A DNA stretch of 13,550 nucleotides from Candidatus Gastranaerophilales bacterium HUM_12 (GTDB lineage: Bacteria > Cyanobacteriota > Vampirovibrionia > Gastranaerophilales > Gastranaerophilaceae), in contig DABJ01000020.1 of NCBI GenBank assembly GCA_002102825.1, forward strand, positions 2,549-16,098. Reading direction: 5' to 3'. The position numbers and the translations under genes were made by a program. This document shows, piece after piece, positions 1-7,297 of this stretch. Position 1 is the stretch's first letter. Each line of letters begins with the position of its first letter. The notes under the pieces are model-generated. The model ran no database searches. It was not told where the DNA came from and worked only from the letters and a program-made list of their open reading frames with translations.

Positions 1-25
1 CCTTTTAACTTTCATTAAATATGAA

Positions 26-793
26 TTATTTCAAATAGAAACTTGCATTTACATTTGAATAGATTTTAATTGTCCCTGCTTCTATATTTACAGAATTTGT
101 CTCAGGAGTTGCACCGTCCATTGATTCCGCTTTTGCCATCATCAATGAATTTCTGTAAACCGGATATCTGCTAGAATTGTTCAAAGAACAAGTTGTATCA
201 ATATTTTTAATCCCAACAACAGATGAACCTACAGATGTTGCAACTATGTCGGCTCTTTTTCGGGCTTGTTTTGCTGCATTAGATAATAAATCTGCACATT
301 GAGTATCTTTTTCTGATAATAAGAAATTCAAACTATCAACATCAGTTGCACCTAAAGATAAAGAGTTGTCGATTATTGTTGAAATCTTATCAATTGATTT
401 TGTATGAACAATTACGTTGTTTGACACATTATATTTATCAAGAGTTCTTTTATTATTGTTATAAATATAGCTTGGTGAAGCAGAGAAATTAGATGTTTTT
501 ACGTAATCTCCATTTGCAGGTGTGATTACACTTTTCAAATAAGAGTAAACTTTATCAGAAATTTCTTTATTTTTTCTTACCGCTTCTTGCATAGATTTTT
601 TATCATCTGTTTTCACAGAAATTGATACTTCAACAGTGTCAGGAGATACTTCTTTTTCTGCAGTATAAGAAACAGATACATACCCTTTATTCAAAGTGCT
701 GTCAATACCGTTAACTGCTCCTGCCGGTAATGTCGAAGTTGGAAGAGTCAGTAATACTGAACTTAACATTGTTGCAGCGATAACTTTTTTCAT
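26..793 (-). CDS. Exported SIMPL-domain (DUF541, YggE-like) protein
   Basis: A 255-residue protein with an N-terminal signal peptide: two lysines, a hydrophobic stretch at about residues 4-20 and a likely signal peptidase I site after the A-G-A at 24-26. The rest (about 38-253) reads as one SIMPL/DUF541 domain, with the 'VSVSYTAEKEVSPDTVEVSISV' type opening strand, a helix rich in K/E, a central 'Y-x-V-S-N-N-V-I-V' strand and a 'A-x-x-Q-A-R-x-R-A' helix near residue 175. Family members such as YggE are periplasmic and have been linked to oxidative stress protection, but their biochemical role is unclear. It is the last gene of the minus-strand run; the ATG is preceded by a strong AGGAGGT at 797-803, only 11 bases after the previous gene's stop codon. 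Family assignment is firm, function is not. Confidence 0.85.
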   Translation of the reverse strand: MKKVIAATMLSSVLLTLPTSTLPAGAVNGIDSTLNKGYVSVSYTAEKEVSPDTVEVSISVKTDDKKSMQEAVRKNKEISDKVYSYLKSVITPANGDYVKTSNFSASPSYIYNNNKRTLDKYNVSNNVIVHTKSIDKISTIIDNSLSLGATDVDSLNFLLSEKDTQCADLLSNAAKQARKRADIVATSVGSSVVGIKNIDTTCSLNNSSRYPVYRNSLMMAKAESMDGATPETNSVNIEAGTIKIYSNVNASFYLK

Positions 794-804
794 AATACCT
801 CCTA

Positions 805-1266
805 TTATTTTAAATTCGAAAGATGTTCTTCTTTATTTTCTGTTTGTTGTTCTTTGGTTTCAACAGGAGTTGAAATGTGTGACAAATTTTTATCTATTGA
901 AGATTTTTTTACTTTTTCAAAAATATCAGATTTGCTAATCATTGTATTTGCTTTTCTAATTTGAGATTGAATACGAGCTTGTTTCATAATCATATCTAAC
1001 TCGTTATCAGACAATCCTTTTGTTTCTTGAAAAGATATTGGCATTTCGTCTTTTGCAAGAATAAATGTAGTAATAGCAACAATTCCCCACAATAAAACAC
1101 CTTGTAAAAGATTTAAAACGGGGAACATAAATAAGTTTACTAAATATTTGTTCCATAGGTGCATTGCAACCATTCCTGGGAAAATTACAAATCCCGCAAA
1201 CAAGCATACACCCATAAATACGGCTGCAAATATTCCTTTAAAACCATCTATTTTAACAACTTTCAT
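805..1266 (-). CDS. Two-helix membrane protein of unknown function
   Basis: A 153-residue protein I cannot assign to a named family. It has two long hydrophobic segments, about residues 11-37 and 43-71, separated by a very short W-N-K-Y turn, so both probably span the inner membrane as a hairpin. The rest (72-153) is soluble and highly charged: a predicted helix around 86-110 containing 'SDNELDMIMKQAR', then a K/E/Q-rich tail that looks disordered. It sits between ligA (16 bases away) and the SIMPL gene (11 bases away), so it is probably co-transcribed with both. A weak AAGGAT-type ribosome site lies in the gap before its ATG. The helix-hairpin plus charged tail suggests a membrane anchor for a cytoplasmic segment, but that is only inference. 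Confidence 0.75.
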   Translation of the reverse strand: MKVVKIDGFKGIFAAVFMGVCLFAGFVIFPGMVAMHLWNKYLVNLFMFPVLNLLQGVLLWGIVAITTFILAKDEMPISFQETKGLSDNELDMIMKQARIQSQIRKANTMISKSDIFEKVKKSSIDKNLSHISTPVETKEQQTENKEEHLSNLK

Positions 1267-1282
1267 AATGCTTTAATCCTTT

Positions 1283-3262
1283 TTATTTTATCATTTCAAG
1301 AAAATCATCTTCTGTCAATATTATAACACCTAAATTTTGAGCTTTGTCTAATTTTGAACCTGCATTTTCTCCGGCTAAAACGTAAGATGTTTTTTTAGAT
1401 ACGGAAGATGATGTTTTCCCTCCATGTGATTTAATAATTGCACTTGCTTCATCTCTTGTCATATTTTGAAGAGTGCCTGTTAGTACAAATGTTTTTCCTG
1501 CCAGTTTATCAGATTTAGGCTTAACCTTAGACACGGGGTTAACTCCTAATTCTTTCAATTCTTCTATCATTTTGACATTTCGTTCTTCATGGAAAAAGTC
1601 ATAGATAGATTGAGCAATAATTCCTCCTATACCTTCAATATTTGCCAATCGCTCAACGTCAGCATTTTTTATGTCATCTAAAGTAGCAAATTCTCCAGAT
1701 AGAATATCTGCGGTTTCTTTTCCGACATGACGAATTCCAAGAGCTGTTAATAATCTGTTCAATGGTTTTGTTTTTGACTCTTGAATTGATGTATAAATAT
1801 TCATTGCTGATTTTTCTTTGACTAAATCTAATTGCATCAAATCTTGCATTGTTAATCTGTATAAATCAACGGGATTTGAAATAAATTTCTTATCGTACAA
1901 TTGCTGAATTAAACTAGGTCCGACATTATCAATATCCATTGCATCTTTAGATGCCCAGAATTCAATTTTTGCACACATTAAACTTCCACAATCCGGATTT
2001 TGACAGTATAAACCGACTTCACCACATCTTTCTACGAGTTTAGCGCCACATGACGGGCAAATTTTAGGTGGTTTTACGACAGGTAAAGACTCGTGAATAT
2101 CTGTATCCATAACTTTTACGACTTTAGGTATAATTTCAGCGGCTTTTTTGATTAAAACAGTATCACCAATTCTTATATCAAGTCTTTTGATTTCATCAAA
2201 GTTGTGCAAACTGGCTCTTGCAACAGTGCTTCCTGCAAGTTGAACAGGTTCTAGAATTGCAACAGGTGTAACTATTCCCGTTTTTCCTGTATTAACTTCA
2301 ATATCAAGAACTTCTGTTGCAACTTCTTCCGGTGGGAACTTGAATGCAGTTGCCCATTTTGGCGCTCGAGCAGTAAAGCCTAAGTCTTTTTGAATCGCAA
2401 AATCATTAACCTTGATAACAACACCATCAGTTGCATAGTTCAAGTCAAAACGTTTTGTAGCCCACTCGTTACAATAATCAATTGCGCCCTGAATGTCATC
2501 AACCAATCGGATATTTGGATTAACTTTGAATCCCAGTTTTTTTAAATACATCATACCGTCATAATGGGTTTTGATATTTTTATCTTCTGCATCTTCAAAA
2601 ATTCCGGTATAAGTAAACATTGATAAATCACGTTTTGCAGTAATTTTACTATCAAGTTGTCTTAATGAACCACTTGCCGCATTTCTTGGATTTGCAAAAA
2701 CTTTTTCTCCTTTAGCTAAAGATTCCTCATTTAGTTTTTCAAAAGAGGCCTTTGGCATATAAATTTCACCTCGAACTTCAAGTGTTTTGGGTTCAAAAAG
2801 TTTCAGAGGAATTGCTTTAATGGTTTTTAAATTCGGTGTGATATTTTCTCCTGTAACCCCGTCTCCTCTTGTTACTCCAAGAGTAAACAAACCTTTGTCA
2901 TAAGTTAAGGCTATTGCAAGTCCGTCGATTTTTAATTCGCAAACCAGTTGTAATTTTTTGTTGTATTCTTTGCAAACTCTTTCATACCATTTTTTTAATT
3001 CCTCTGCGCTATAGGTGTTATCTAAGCTATACAAGCGGTATTTGTGAGTGTGTGAGAAAAACTTTTCACTAACAGAGCCGACCCTTTGAGTTGGGCTGTC
3101 AGGTGTTTTTAATAGGGGATATTTTTCCTCAAGTTCTTTCAATTCCGTAAACATTTTGTCATAGTCAAAGTCTGACAAATACGGATTTTCTTCGACATAA
3201 TATTTGTAATTACTTTTATTTATCTCATCTTTCAAATATTGAATTCGCTCTTCAACTTGCAT
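1283..3262 (-). CDS. ligA: NAD-dependent DNA ligase LigA
   Basis: Seals nicks in duplex DNA during replication and repair, using NAD+ to adenylate its catalytic lysine. All family domains are present in order in 659 residues, the usual length. The N-terminal NAD-binding domain Ia (1-70) has the paired-tyrosine region 'NYKYYVEENP'. The nucleotidyltransferase domain carries motif I 'ELKIDG' with catalytic K111, then 'TRGDGVTGE' (131-139) and 'EVRGEIYMP' (162-170). The OB-fold follows at about 315-395. A four-cysteine zinc site is at C402, C405, C420 and C425, then helix-hairpin-helix repeats (about 435-575, including 'LGIRHVGKETA') and a C-terminal BRCT domain (about 585-659). No key residue is missing. 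A GAGG ribosome site lies 8 bases before the ATG; the agmatinase gene ends 33 bases upstream, so co-transcription is likely. Confidence 0.98.
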   Translation of the reverse strand: MQVEERIQYLKDEINKSNYKYYVEENPYLSDFDYDKMFTELKELEEKYPLLKTPDSPTQRVGSVSEKFFSHTHKYRLYSLDNTYSAEELKKWYERVCKEYNKKLQLVCELKIDGLAIALTYDKGLFTLGVTRGDGVTGENITPNLKTIKAIPLKLFEPKTLEVRGEIYMPKASFEKLNEESLAKGEKVFANPRNAASGSLRQLDSKITAKRDLSMFTYTGIFEDAEDKNIKTHYDGMMYLKKLGFKVNPNIRLVDDIQGAIDYCNEWATKRFDLNYATDGVVIKVNDFAIQKDLGFTARAPKWATAFKFPPEEVATEVLDIEVNTGKTGIVTPVAILEPVQLAGSTVARASLHNFDEIKRLDIRIGDTVLIKKAAEIIPKVVKVMDTDIHESLPVVKPPKICPSCGAKLVERCGEVGLYCQNPDCGSLMCAKIEFWASKDAMDIDNVGPSLIQQLYDKKFISNPVDLYRLTMQDLMQLDLVKEKSAMNIYTSIQESKTKPLNRLLTALGIRHVGKETADILSGEFATLDDIKNADVERLANIEGIGGIIAQSIYDFFHEERNVKMIEELKELGVNPVSKVKPKSDKLAGKTFVLTGTLQNMTRDEASAIIKSHGGKTSSSVSKKTSYVLAGENAGSKLDKAQNLGVIILTEDDFLEMIK

Positions 3263-3295
3263 AAAAATTTCCTCACAATAATTTTTGAAAAACTG

Positions 3296-4132
3296 TTAAA
3301 TAATCATTAAAAGTTCACGAATAACTTTTGTCGCAACGGCAGTAGAAACTCCGCTTGCATCATAATCCGGTGCAAGTTCTACAACATCTGCTCCAACAAT
3401 ATTAAAATCTTTCAGGTATTTGAACCAACCAATAAGTTCGTTGAACGTCATTCCACCGACTTCCGGTGTCCCTGTCCCCGGCATTATTGATGTATCAAGA
3501 CAATCTAAATCAACGGTGATAAAGATGTTTTTTGTTCTTAATGGTTCTAAATCGTCATAATACTTACACAAAGTATTATGTTTTGCCATGAAATCCCATT
3601 CTTCTTTCATGCCGGAGCGAATACCAATTTGTTTGATATTTTCCGGTTTAACAAATTTTGAAATATGGCGAATTACTGCACTATGTGACATTTCTTCGCC
3701 CAAATATTCTTCTCTCAAATCAGTATGAGCATCAAAGTGGACAATTGCTAAATCATCGTAAAACTTCGATACGGCTTTAACTTCCGGAAGTGTTACTAAA
3801 TGTTCTCCTCCGATACCGAAAACTTTTTTCCCGTCTTTATAAATATCTTCAACATTTTTTTCAATTTGTTCTAATGTTTTATATGTATTACCGAGAGGAA
3901 ATTCCAAATCTCCGGCATCATGGAAATTAACATCTTCAAGGTTTTTATCAAATTCAGGAGAATACTCTTCTAAGCCCCAACTTGCAAGACGAATCTGTTC
4001 CGGTGCAAATCTTGACCCCGGACGATATGATACCGTACCGTCAAAAGGTAAACCTAACATTACAATATCCGATGACTCGTAGTCCGGATTTTGTCCCATC
4101 CAAGTTCTGTCTAAAAATGGTCCTCTTAGCAT
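3296..4132 (-). CDS. speB: Agmatinase (arginase/ureohydrolase family)
   Basis: Probably hydrolyses agmatine to putrescine and urea, the second step of the arginine decarboxylase route to polyamines. The 278-residue length and motifs fit the ureohydrolase fold. The six expected metal ligands of the binuclear manganese centre are all visible: H111 in 'GGEH', D134, H136 and D138 in 'HFDAHTD', and D208 and D210 in 'TVDLDCLD'. The 'PGTGTPEVGG' loop (218-227) and a late acidic 'ELAP' (252-255) also fit agmatinases. Sequence alone does not separate agmatinase from guanidinobutyrase or other ureohydrolases with certainty; no speE or arginine decarboxylase gene is adjacent to help. An AAGGAG ribosome site lies about 7 bases before the ATG. 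It follows the yraN-family gene by 65 AT-rich bases that contain TATAAT-like hexamers, so it may also have its own promoter. Confidence 0.9.
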   Translation of the reverse strand: MLRGPFLDRTWMGQNPDYESSDIVMLGLPFDGTVSYRPGSRFAPEQIRLASWGLEEYSPEFDKNLEDVNFHDAGDLEFPLGNTYKTLEQIEKNVEDIYKDGKKVFGIGGEHLVTLPEVKAVSKFYDDLAIVHFDAHTDLREEYLGEEMSHSAVIRHISKFVKPENIKQIGIRSGMKEEWDFMAKHNTLCKYYDDLEPLRTKNIFITVDLDCLDTSIMPGTGTPEVGGMTFNELIGWFKYLKDFNIVGADVVELAPDYDASGVSTAVATKVIRELLMII

Positions 4133-4197
4133 TTATTTTCTCCTTAAAAGTTATCCCTATAATAAAAATTTTACTATAAAAAAATGATGATGAAAAG

Positions 4198-4539
4198 CTA
4201 AATGTTTTTTAGATGTTCTATTTTTAGTTTCGGTTCTAAAGTTATACCAATAGCATCAATTTGATAGTTTTTGATTCTGTTTTCTTGTAAATATGATAAA
4301 ACTCCGGTTTTAATATTTTTATATTTATTTTTAGTAATTGCTTCCATTGGAGAGCCAAAAGCATTTGTTTTTCGTGTTTTGACTTCGACAAATACAATTT
4401 TATTTTTGAATTTTGCAATAATATCGATTTCGCAAAGTTTAGAAAAATGTTTGTTTCTTTCAAGAATTTGATAACCGTTTTTTCTCAAATAATCACAAGC
4501 TAAATCTTCTCCAATATTGCCGAAATCTCTGTTATTCAT
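4198..4539 (-). CDS. YraN/UPF0102 family nuclease-fold protein
   Basis: A 113-residue protein, full length for UPF0102. The family has a restriction-endonuclease-like (Holliday-junction-resolvase-type) fold. Its hallmarks are here: 'GNIGEDLACDYLRKNGY' at the start with E11, 'EIDIIAK' with E37 and D39, and 'VFVEVKTRK' with E52 and K54, which together form the PD-(D/E)xK-like acidic/lysine set. The usual glycine just before 'EIDIIA' is a cysteine (C36), a mild departure. The cellular role of the family is not settled; it is often found near ribonuclease HII or ligase-type genes, and here it heads the run that includes ligA. A GAGGAA ribosome site lies just upstream of the ATG. It is divergent from glgC and probably uses the promoter proposed at 4560-4588. 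Confidence 0.9.
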   Translation of the reverse strand: MNNRDFGNIGEDLACDYLRKNGYQILERNKHFSKLCEIDIIAKFKNKIVFVEVKTRKTNAFGSPMEAITKNKYKNIKTGVLSYLQENRIKNYQIDAIGITLEPKLKIEHLKNI

Positions 4540-4559
4540 TGCTTTCCTCTTTTATAATT

Positions 4560-4588
4560 ATAATAATCAAAACACAAATTTTTTACAA
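4560..4588 (-). promoter_or_regulatory. Candidate promoter for the yraN-speB-ligA run
   Basis: On the minus strand a TTGTAA (-35, 4 of 6 matches) is separated by 17 bases from TATTAT (-10, 5 of 6), about 20 bases before the start codon at 4539. A perfect TATAAT overlaps the -10 at 4557-4562 with a poorer -35. The region is so AT-rich that chance matches are common. Confidence 0.4.
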
Positions 4589-4625
4589 AAAATATGAACC
4601 ATGAAAATTTAGTTATTTAGTATTA

Positions 4626-4654
4626 ATGACCTTTTAAAAAGTTTATTATATAAT
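4626..4654 (+). promoter_or_regulatory. Candidate sigma-70-type promoter of glgC
   Basis: ATGACC (-35, 4 of 6 matches) and a perfect TATAAT (-10, 4649-4654) with the ideal 17-base spacer. The predicted transcript would start near 4661, leaving a leader of about 20 bases that contains the GAGAGAGG ribosome site (4668-4675) of glgC. Placement relative to the gene is what one expects for a short-leader housekeeping promoter. Confidence 0.6.
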
Positions 4655-4681
4655 TTATATATAGTTGAGAGAGGGTTTTAT

Positions 4682-5917
4682 ATGACTATTGACAATGCGT
4701 TGGTTATGATTTTGGCAGGAGGAGAGGGTAAAAGGTTATACCCGTTAACTAAGGATAGAGCAAAACCTGCAGTACCTTTTGGTGGAAGATATAGAATTAT
4801 TGATTTTGTGTTGAATAATTTTATTAACTCCGGTTTTTACAAAATTAAGGTTTTAACTCAATATAAATCAGATTCTTTGAACAAACATATCACTAGAGGT
4901 TGGGCATTATCTCCATTTTTGGATCAGTATGTTGATTTGTGTCCGGCTCAAATGAGGGTTGGTAACGACTGGTATCGTGGAACAGCAGATGCAATTTATC
5001 AAAATATTTTTCACATAACAGATGAAGATCCCAGATATGTTTGTATCTTTGGGGGCGATCATATTTATAAAATGAAAGTCTCTCAAATGTTAGATTTTCA
5101 CAAAGATAAAAATGCTGATTTATCAATTTCCGGTATTCCTATTCCTATTGAAGAAGCTTCTGAGTTCGGAATCATGGAAGTTGACGAAAACTGGAAACTC
5201 GTTAATTTCGTTGAGAAGCCTCAACATACACCAAAATCAATTCCAGGGCATCCGGAATTGTGTTTGGCATCTATGGGAAATTATATTTTTGATAAAGAAG
5301 TTTTGCTAGATGCATTAAATCGAGATGCTGAAATGCCGGAATCACACCATGATTTTGGTAAAGATGTTATCCCAATGTTGATGAACGAGGGTAAAAATAT
5401 TTATGTGTATAATTTTGCGGATAACTCTTTCCCTGGAATGACAGCAGCGGAACGTGGTTACTGGAGAGATGTAGGAAGTATTGATGCTTATTGGCAGGCA
5501 AACATGGACTTACTTGCTTATTCTCCGGAATTGAATTTGTATTCTAAAGAGTGGCCGTTAAGAACCTTTAATTACAATTATCCACCGGCAAAATTTGTAT
5601 GGGAAGAAGGTGACAGGGTTGGTATGGCTACAAACTCTATGGTTTCTGAGGGTTGTATCATTTCCGGCGGTGGTTTGTCTCATTGTGTATTGTCACCAAA
5701 AGTAAGAATTAACAGTTATTCCAATGTTACTGATAGTATTCTTATGGAAAATGTTGAAGTCGGCAGATATTCTCAAATCCGGAAGGCTATTATTGATAAA
5801 AATGTTGTAATTCCTCCTCATTCAAAAATAGGTTTTGATAGAGAAGAAGATTTGAAACGTGGATTCCATGTTTCAAAAGAGGGGGTTACTGTTGTTCCGA
5901 AAGGGGCAATTTTATAA
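4682..5917 (+). CDS. glgC: Glucose-1-phosphate adenylyltransferase (ADP-glucose pyrophosphorylase)
   Basis: Makes ADP-glucose from ATP and glucose-1-phosphate, the committed and usually allosterically controlled step of bacterial glycogen synthesis. The 411-residue protein opens with the nucleotidyltransferase loop 'LAGGEGKRLYPLT' (11-23) and 'RAKPAVPFGGRYRIIDF' (26-42). 'FGGDHIYK' (123-130) supplies the catalytic aspartate D126, and 'FVEKP' (176-180) the glucose-1-phosphate-binding lysine K179. The C-terminal part (about 300-411) has the short hexapeptide-like turns of the left-handed beta-helix ('GCIISGGGLSHCVLSPKVRI'). All core residues are intact. The N-terminal loop (GGEGKRL, TKDRAKPA) looks to me closer to actinobacterial-type GlgC than to the cyanobacterial form, which usually reads GGGxGTRLYPLT. 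It is monocistronic or leads into the membrane-protein pair downstream; no glgA, glgB or glgP gene is adjacent. Confidence 0.97.
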   Translation: MTIDNALVMILAGGEGKRLYPLTKDRAKPAVPFGGRYRIIDFVLNNFINSGFYKIKVLTQYKSDSLNKHITRGWALSPFLDQYVDLCPAQMRVGNDWYRGTADAIYQNIFHITDEDPRYVCIFGGDHIYKMKVSQMLDFHKDKNADLSISGIPIPIEEASEFGIMEVDENWKLVNFVEKPQHTPKSIPGHPELCLASMGNYIFDKEVLLDALNRDAEMPESHHDFGKDVIPMLMNEGKNIYVYNFADNSFPGMTAAERGYWRDVGSIDAYWQANMDLLAYSPELNLYSKEWPLRTFNYNYPPAKFVWEEGDRVGMATNSMVSEGCIISGGGLSHCVLSPKVRINSYSNVTDSILMENVEVGRYSQIRKAIIDKNVVIPPHSKIGFDREEDLKRGFHVSKEGVTVVPKGAIL

Positions 5918-5952
5918 TACATTTTGTAACAATTCATTGATTTTTTAATTTT

Positions 5953-5978
5953 TGAGGTACAATATAGTTTGTGCCTCA
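5953..5978 (+). terminator. Weak hairpin after glgC
   Basis: TGAGGTAC and GTGCCTCA pair as an 8-bp stem (one G-U) around a 10-base loop, followed by a loose T-rich stretch, TTTATTG. It begins 36 bases after the glgC stop and could be a poor intrinsic terminator. The loop region also contains TACAAT and TATAGT hexamers that might serve as a promoter for the next gene, so the element may not terminate at all. Confidence 0.35.
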
Positions 5979-6066
5979 TTTATTGTAAATTTTTATGAAT
6001 GTTTACCTCAAAATAAGGCAATTAATGTCTATTATATTACTTATATATTTGGGTAGGAATGTGTGT

Positions 6067-6654
6067 ATGTCAATAGGCTCAATTTCAAATTCAATATCTC
6101 AAATACCCCGAAAAATTAATCAGGGGATTGTAAATATTGTTCCGGAAATGACTATTTCAAATGAAAAAACTTTGAAAGGTCTGAAATGGGTTGGAGAAAA
6201 AGTTTCTTCTCCGGAAAATAGATTGATTTTGGGTGTTACGGCCTTGATGTCGCAACCTTTTATTGACTTGAACAACAAAAAAGTTGATGAAGATACACGA
6301 AAAGTTTCTGCAGCCAGAACTGTTGCAAAAATTATTGCAGGGACTACTACCGGTGTTCTAATACGTTCCGGGTGTATCCATGCAATTGATGCATTTACAA
6401 AATTGCCTACAGAAATTACACCAGATATGAAATTCAAAAAATTAAGGACTTTATTCACTCCTAGTGCCGGTATTTTGAAAGATTTGAATCAATATAAAAA
6501 ATCTTTAGGTACAATTTTATCGTTAGGTGTCATGGTTGTAACGAACTTCTTGCTTGATGCTCCATTAACAAAATTTTTAACAAATAAGTTTGTTGATAGG
6601 ATAAATTCAAAGAAAGAACAAGTTTTACAAAATAAGGGGGTAGCTCATGAGTAG
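6067..6654 (+). CDS. Membrane-associated protein of unknown function (first of a coupled pair)
   Basis: I do not recognise a named family. I place the start at 6067, giving 195 residues (MSIGSISNSI...), because it is preceded by a GGGTAGGA ribosome site at 6051-6058; an in-frame ATG at 5995 would add 24 residues but has no ribosome site. The protein has an N-terminal amphipathic region with no signal peptide, a moderately hydrophobic stretch near 'LILGVTALMSQPFIDLNN', a charged linker, a second stretch 'VAKIIAGTTTGVLI', and a third near the C-terminus, 'LGTILSLGVMVVTNFLLDAPL', ending in a basic tail. It overlaps the next gene by 8 bases. The downstream protein has the same ordering of segments, so they may be distant relatives acting together. 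Role unknown. Confidence 0.75.
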   Translation: MSIGSISNSISQIPRKINQGIVNIVPEMTISNEKTLKGLKWVGEKVSSPENRLILGVTALMSQPFIDLNNKKVDEDTRKVSAARTVAKIIAGTTTGVLIRSGCIHAIDAFTKLPTEITPDMKFKKLRTLFTPSAGILKDLNQYKKSLGTILSLGVMVVTNFLLDAPLTKFLTNKFVDRINSKKEQVLQNKGVAHE

Positions 6655-7297
6655 TGCTTCTTTATTCAAAGGTGTAAATGATTACATTGCAAGACATTAT
6701 GGTGAAAACCCCGGGAAAATGTTGATTCATACGGGTGTAATCGGTTGGGTTTTGTCTTCTGCCGCTCAAGTTGCAGCGATTGTAATCAATGACAAAATTC
6801 CAAAAGAACAAAAAATGTTTCTTGTTCCTCAGGAAATGTCTGATGCTGCCGTAAATATTGCATCTTTTTATTTAATTACTCAATCATTTAAGTCTGTTGC
6901 CGCAAAGCTTGTAAAAACCGGTAAATGGGCTCCAAAAGTCTTAAGAGATTTCTTGAACAATAACAAACTTGCAGATAAAGTTGGAAAAGCTGATTTCAAT
7001 GTGTTTAAAGATGTTCAATTGCCTAAAGAGACTCAAAGTCAATTGAATTCTTTTAACGATGGTGTTGATCTGGTTGCAACTACTGTCGGATCTATTTTAT
7101 CTTGTAATATCGTTACTCCCCTTTTGCGTAATGAAATTGCTGCTCACGGACAAAAAAGAGGAATTCAGAGAATGAATGATAAAATTACTCAACCTGCGGC
7201 AAGTCAAAAACCTGCTTTTGAAAAAAATATGGCAAGAATGAATGATTTTCAAACTATGGCTTACAACAAATATTCATCTGGTTCTTTAAAGGTATAG
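6647..7297 (+). CDS. Membrane-associated protein of unknown function (second of a coupled pair)
   Basis: A 216-residue protein with no family I can name. Its ATG at 6647 lies inside the end of the previous gene (shared bases ATGAGTAG), with an AAGGGGG ribosome site at 6634-6640, so translation is probably coupled. Hydrophobic segments are visible around residues 26-47 ('MLIHTGVIGWVLSSAAQVAAIVI'-type), 68-80 and 142-160 ('VATTVGSILSCNIVTPLL'). Between and after these are K/Q/N-rich soluble stretches, and the C-terminal 50 residues are basic with repeated 'RMND' motifs (two copies). There is no signal peptide. Segment order and the 'N-x(2,4)-[AT]-P-L' turn after the last hydrophobic stretch mirror the partner protein. 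The gene end overlaps the convergent anti-sigma gene by 12 bases. Confidence 0.75.
   Translation: MSSASLFKGVNDYIARHYGENPGKMLIHTGVIGWVLSSAAQVAAIVINDKIPKEQKMFLVPQEMSDAAVNIASFYLITQSFKSVAAKLVKTGKWAPKVLRDFLNNNKLADKVGKADFNVFKDVQLPKETQSQLNSFNDGVDLVATTVGSILSCNIVTPLLRNEIAAHGQKRGIQRMNDKITQPAASQKPAFEKNMARMNDFQTMAYNKYSSGSLKV

Noticed and set aside
696..938. Short plus-strand reading frame across the SIMPL gene start
   Set aside because: It overlaps two well-supported minus-strand genes, lacks a ribosome site and has no recognisable features; it is a shadow frame.
4271..4471. Plus-strand reading frame antisense to the yraN-family gene
   Set aside because: The minus-strand frame carries the full UPF0102 motif set; the antisense frame has only generic hydrophobic composition.
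5995..6066. Upstream in-frame ATG that would extend the first membrane protein by 24 residues
   Set aside because: No ribosome-binding site precedes 5995, while GGGTAGGA is well placed before the ATG at 6067; the extra residues look like translated intergenic AT-rich sequence.
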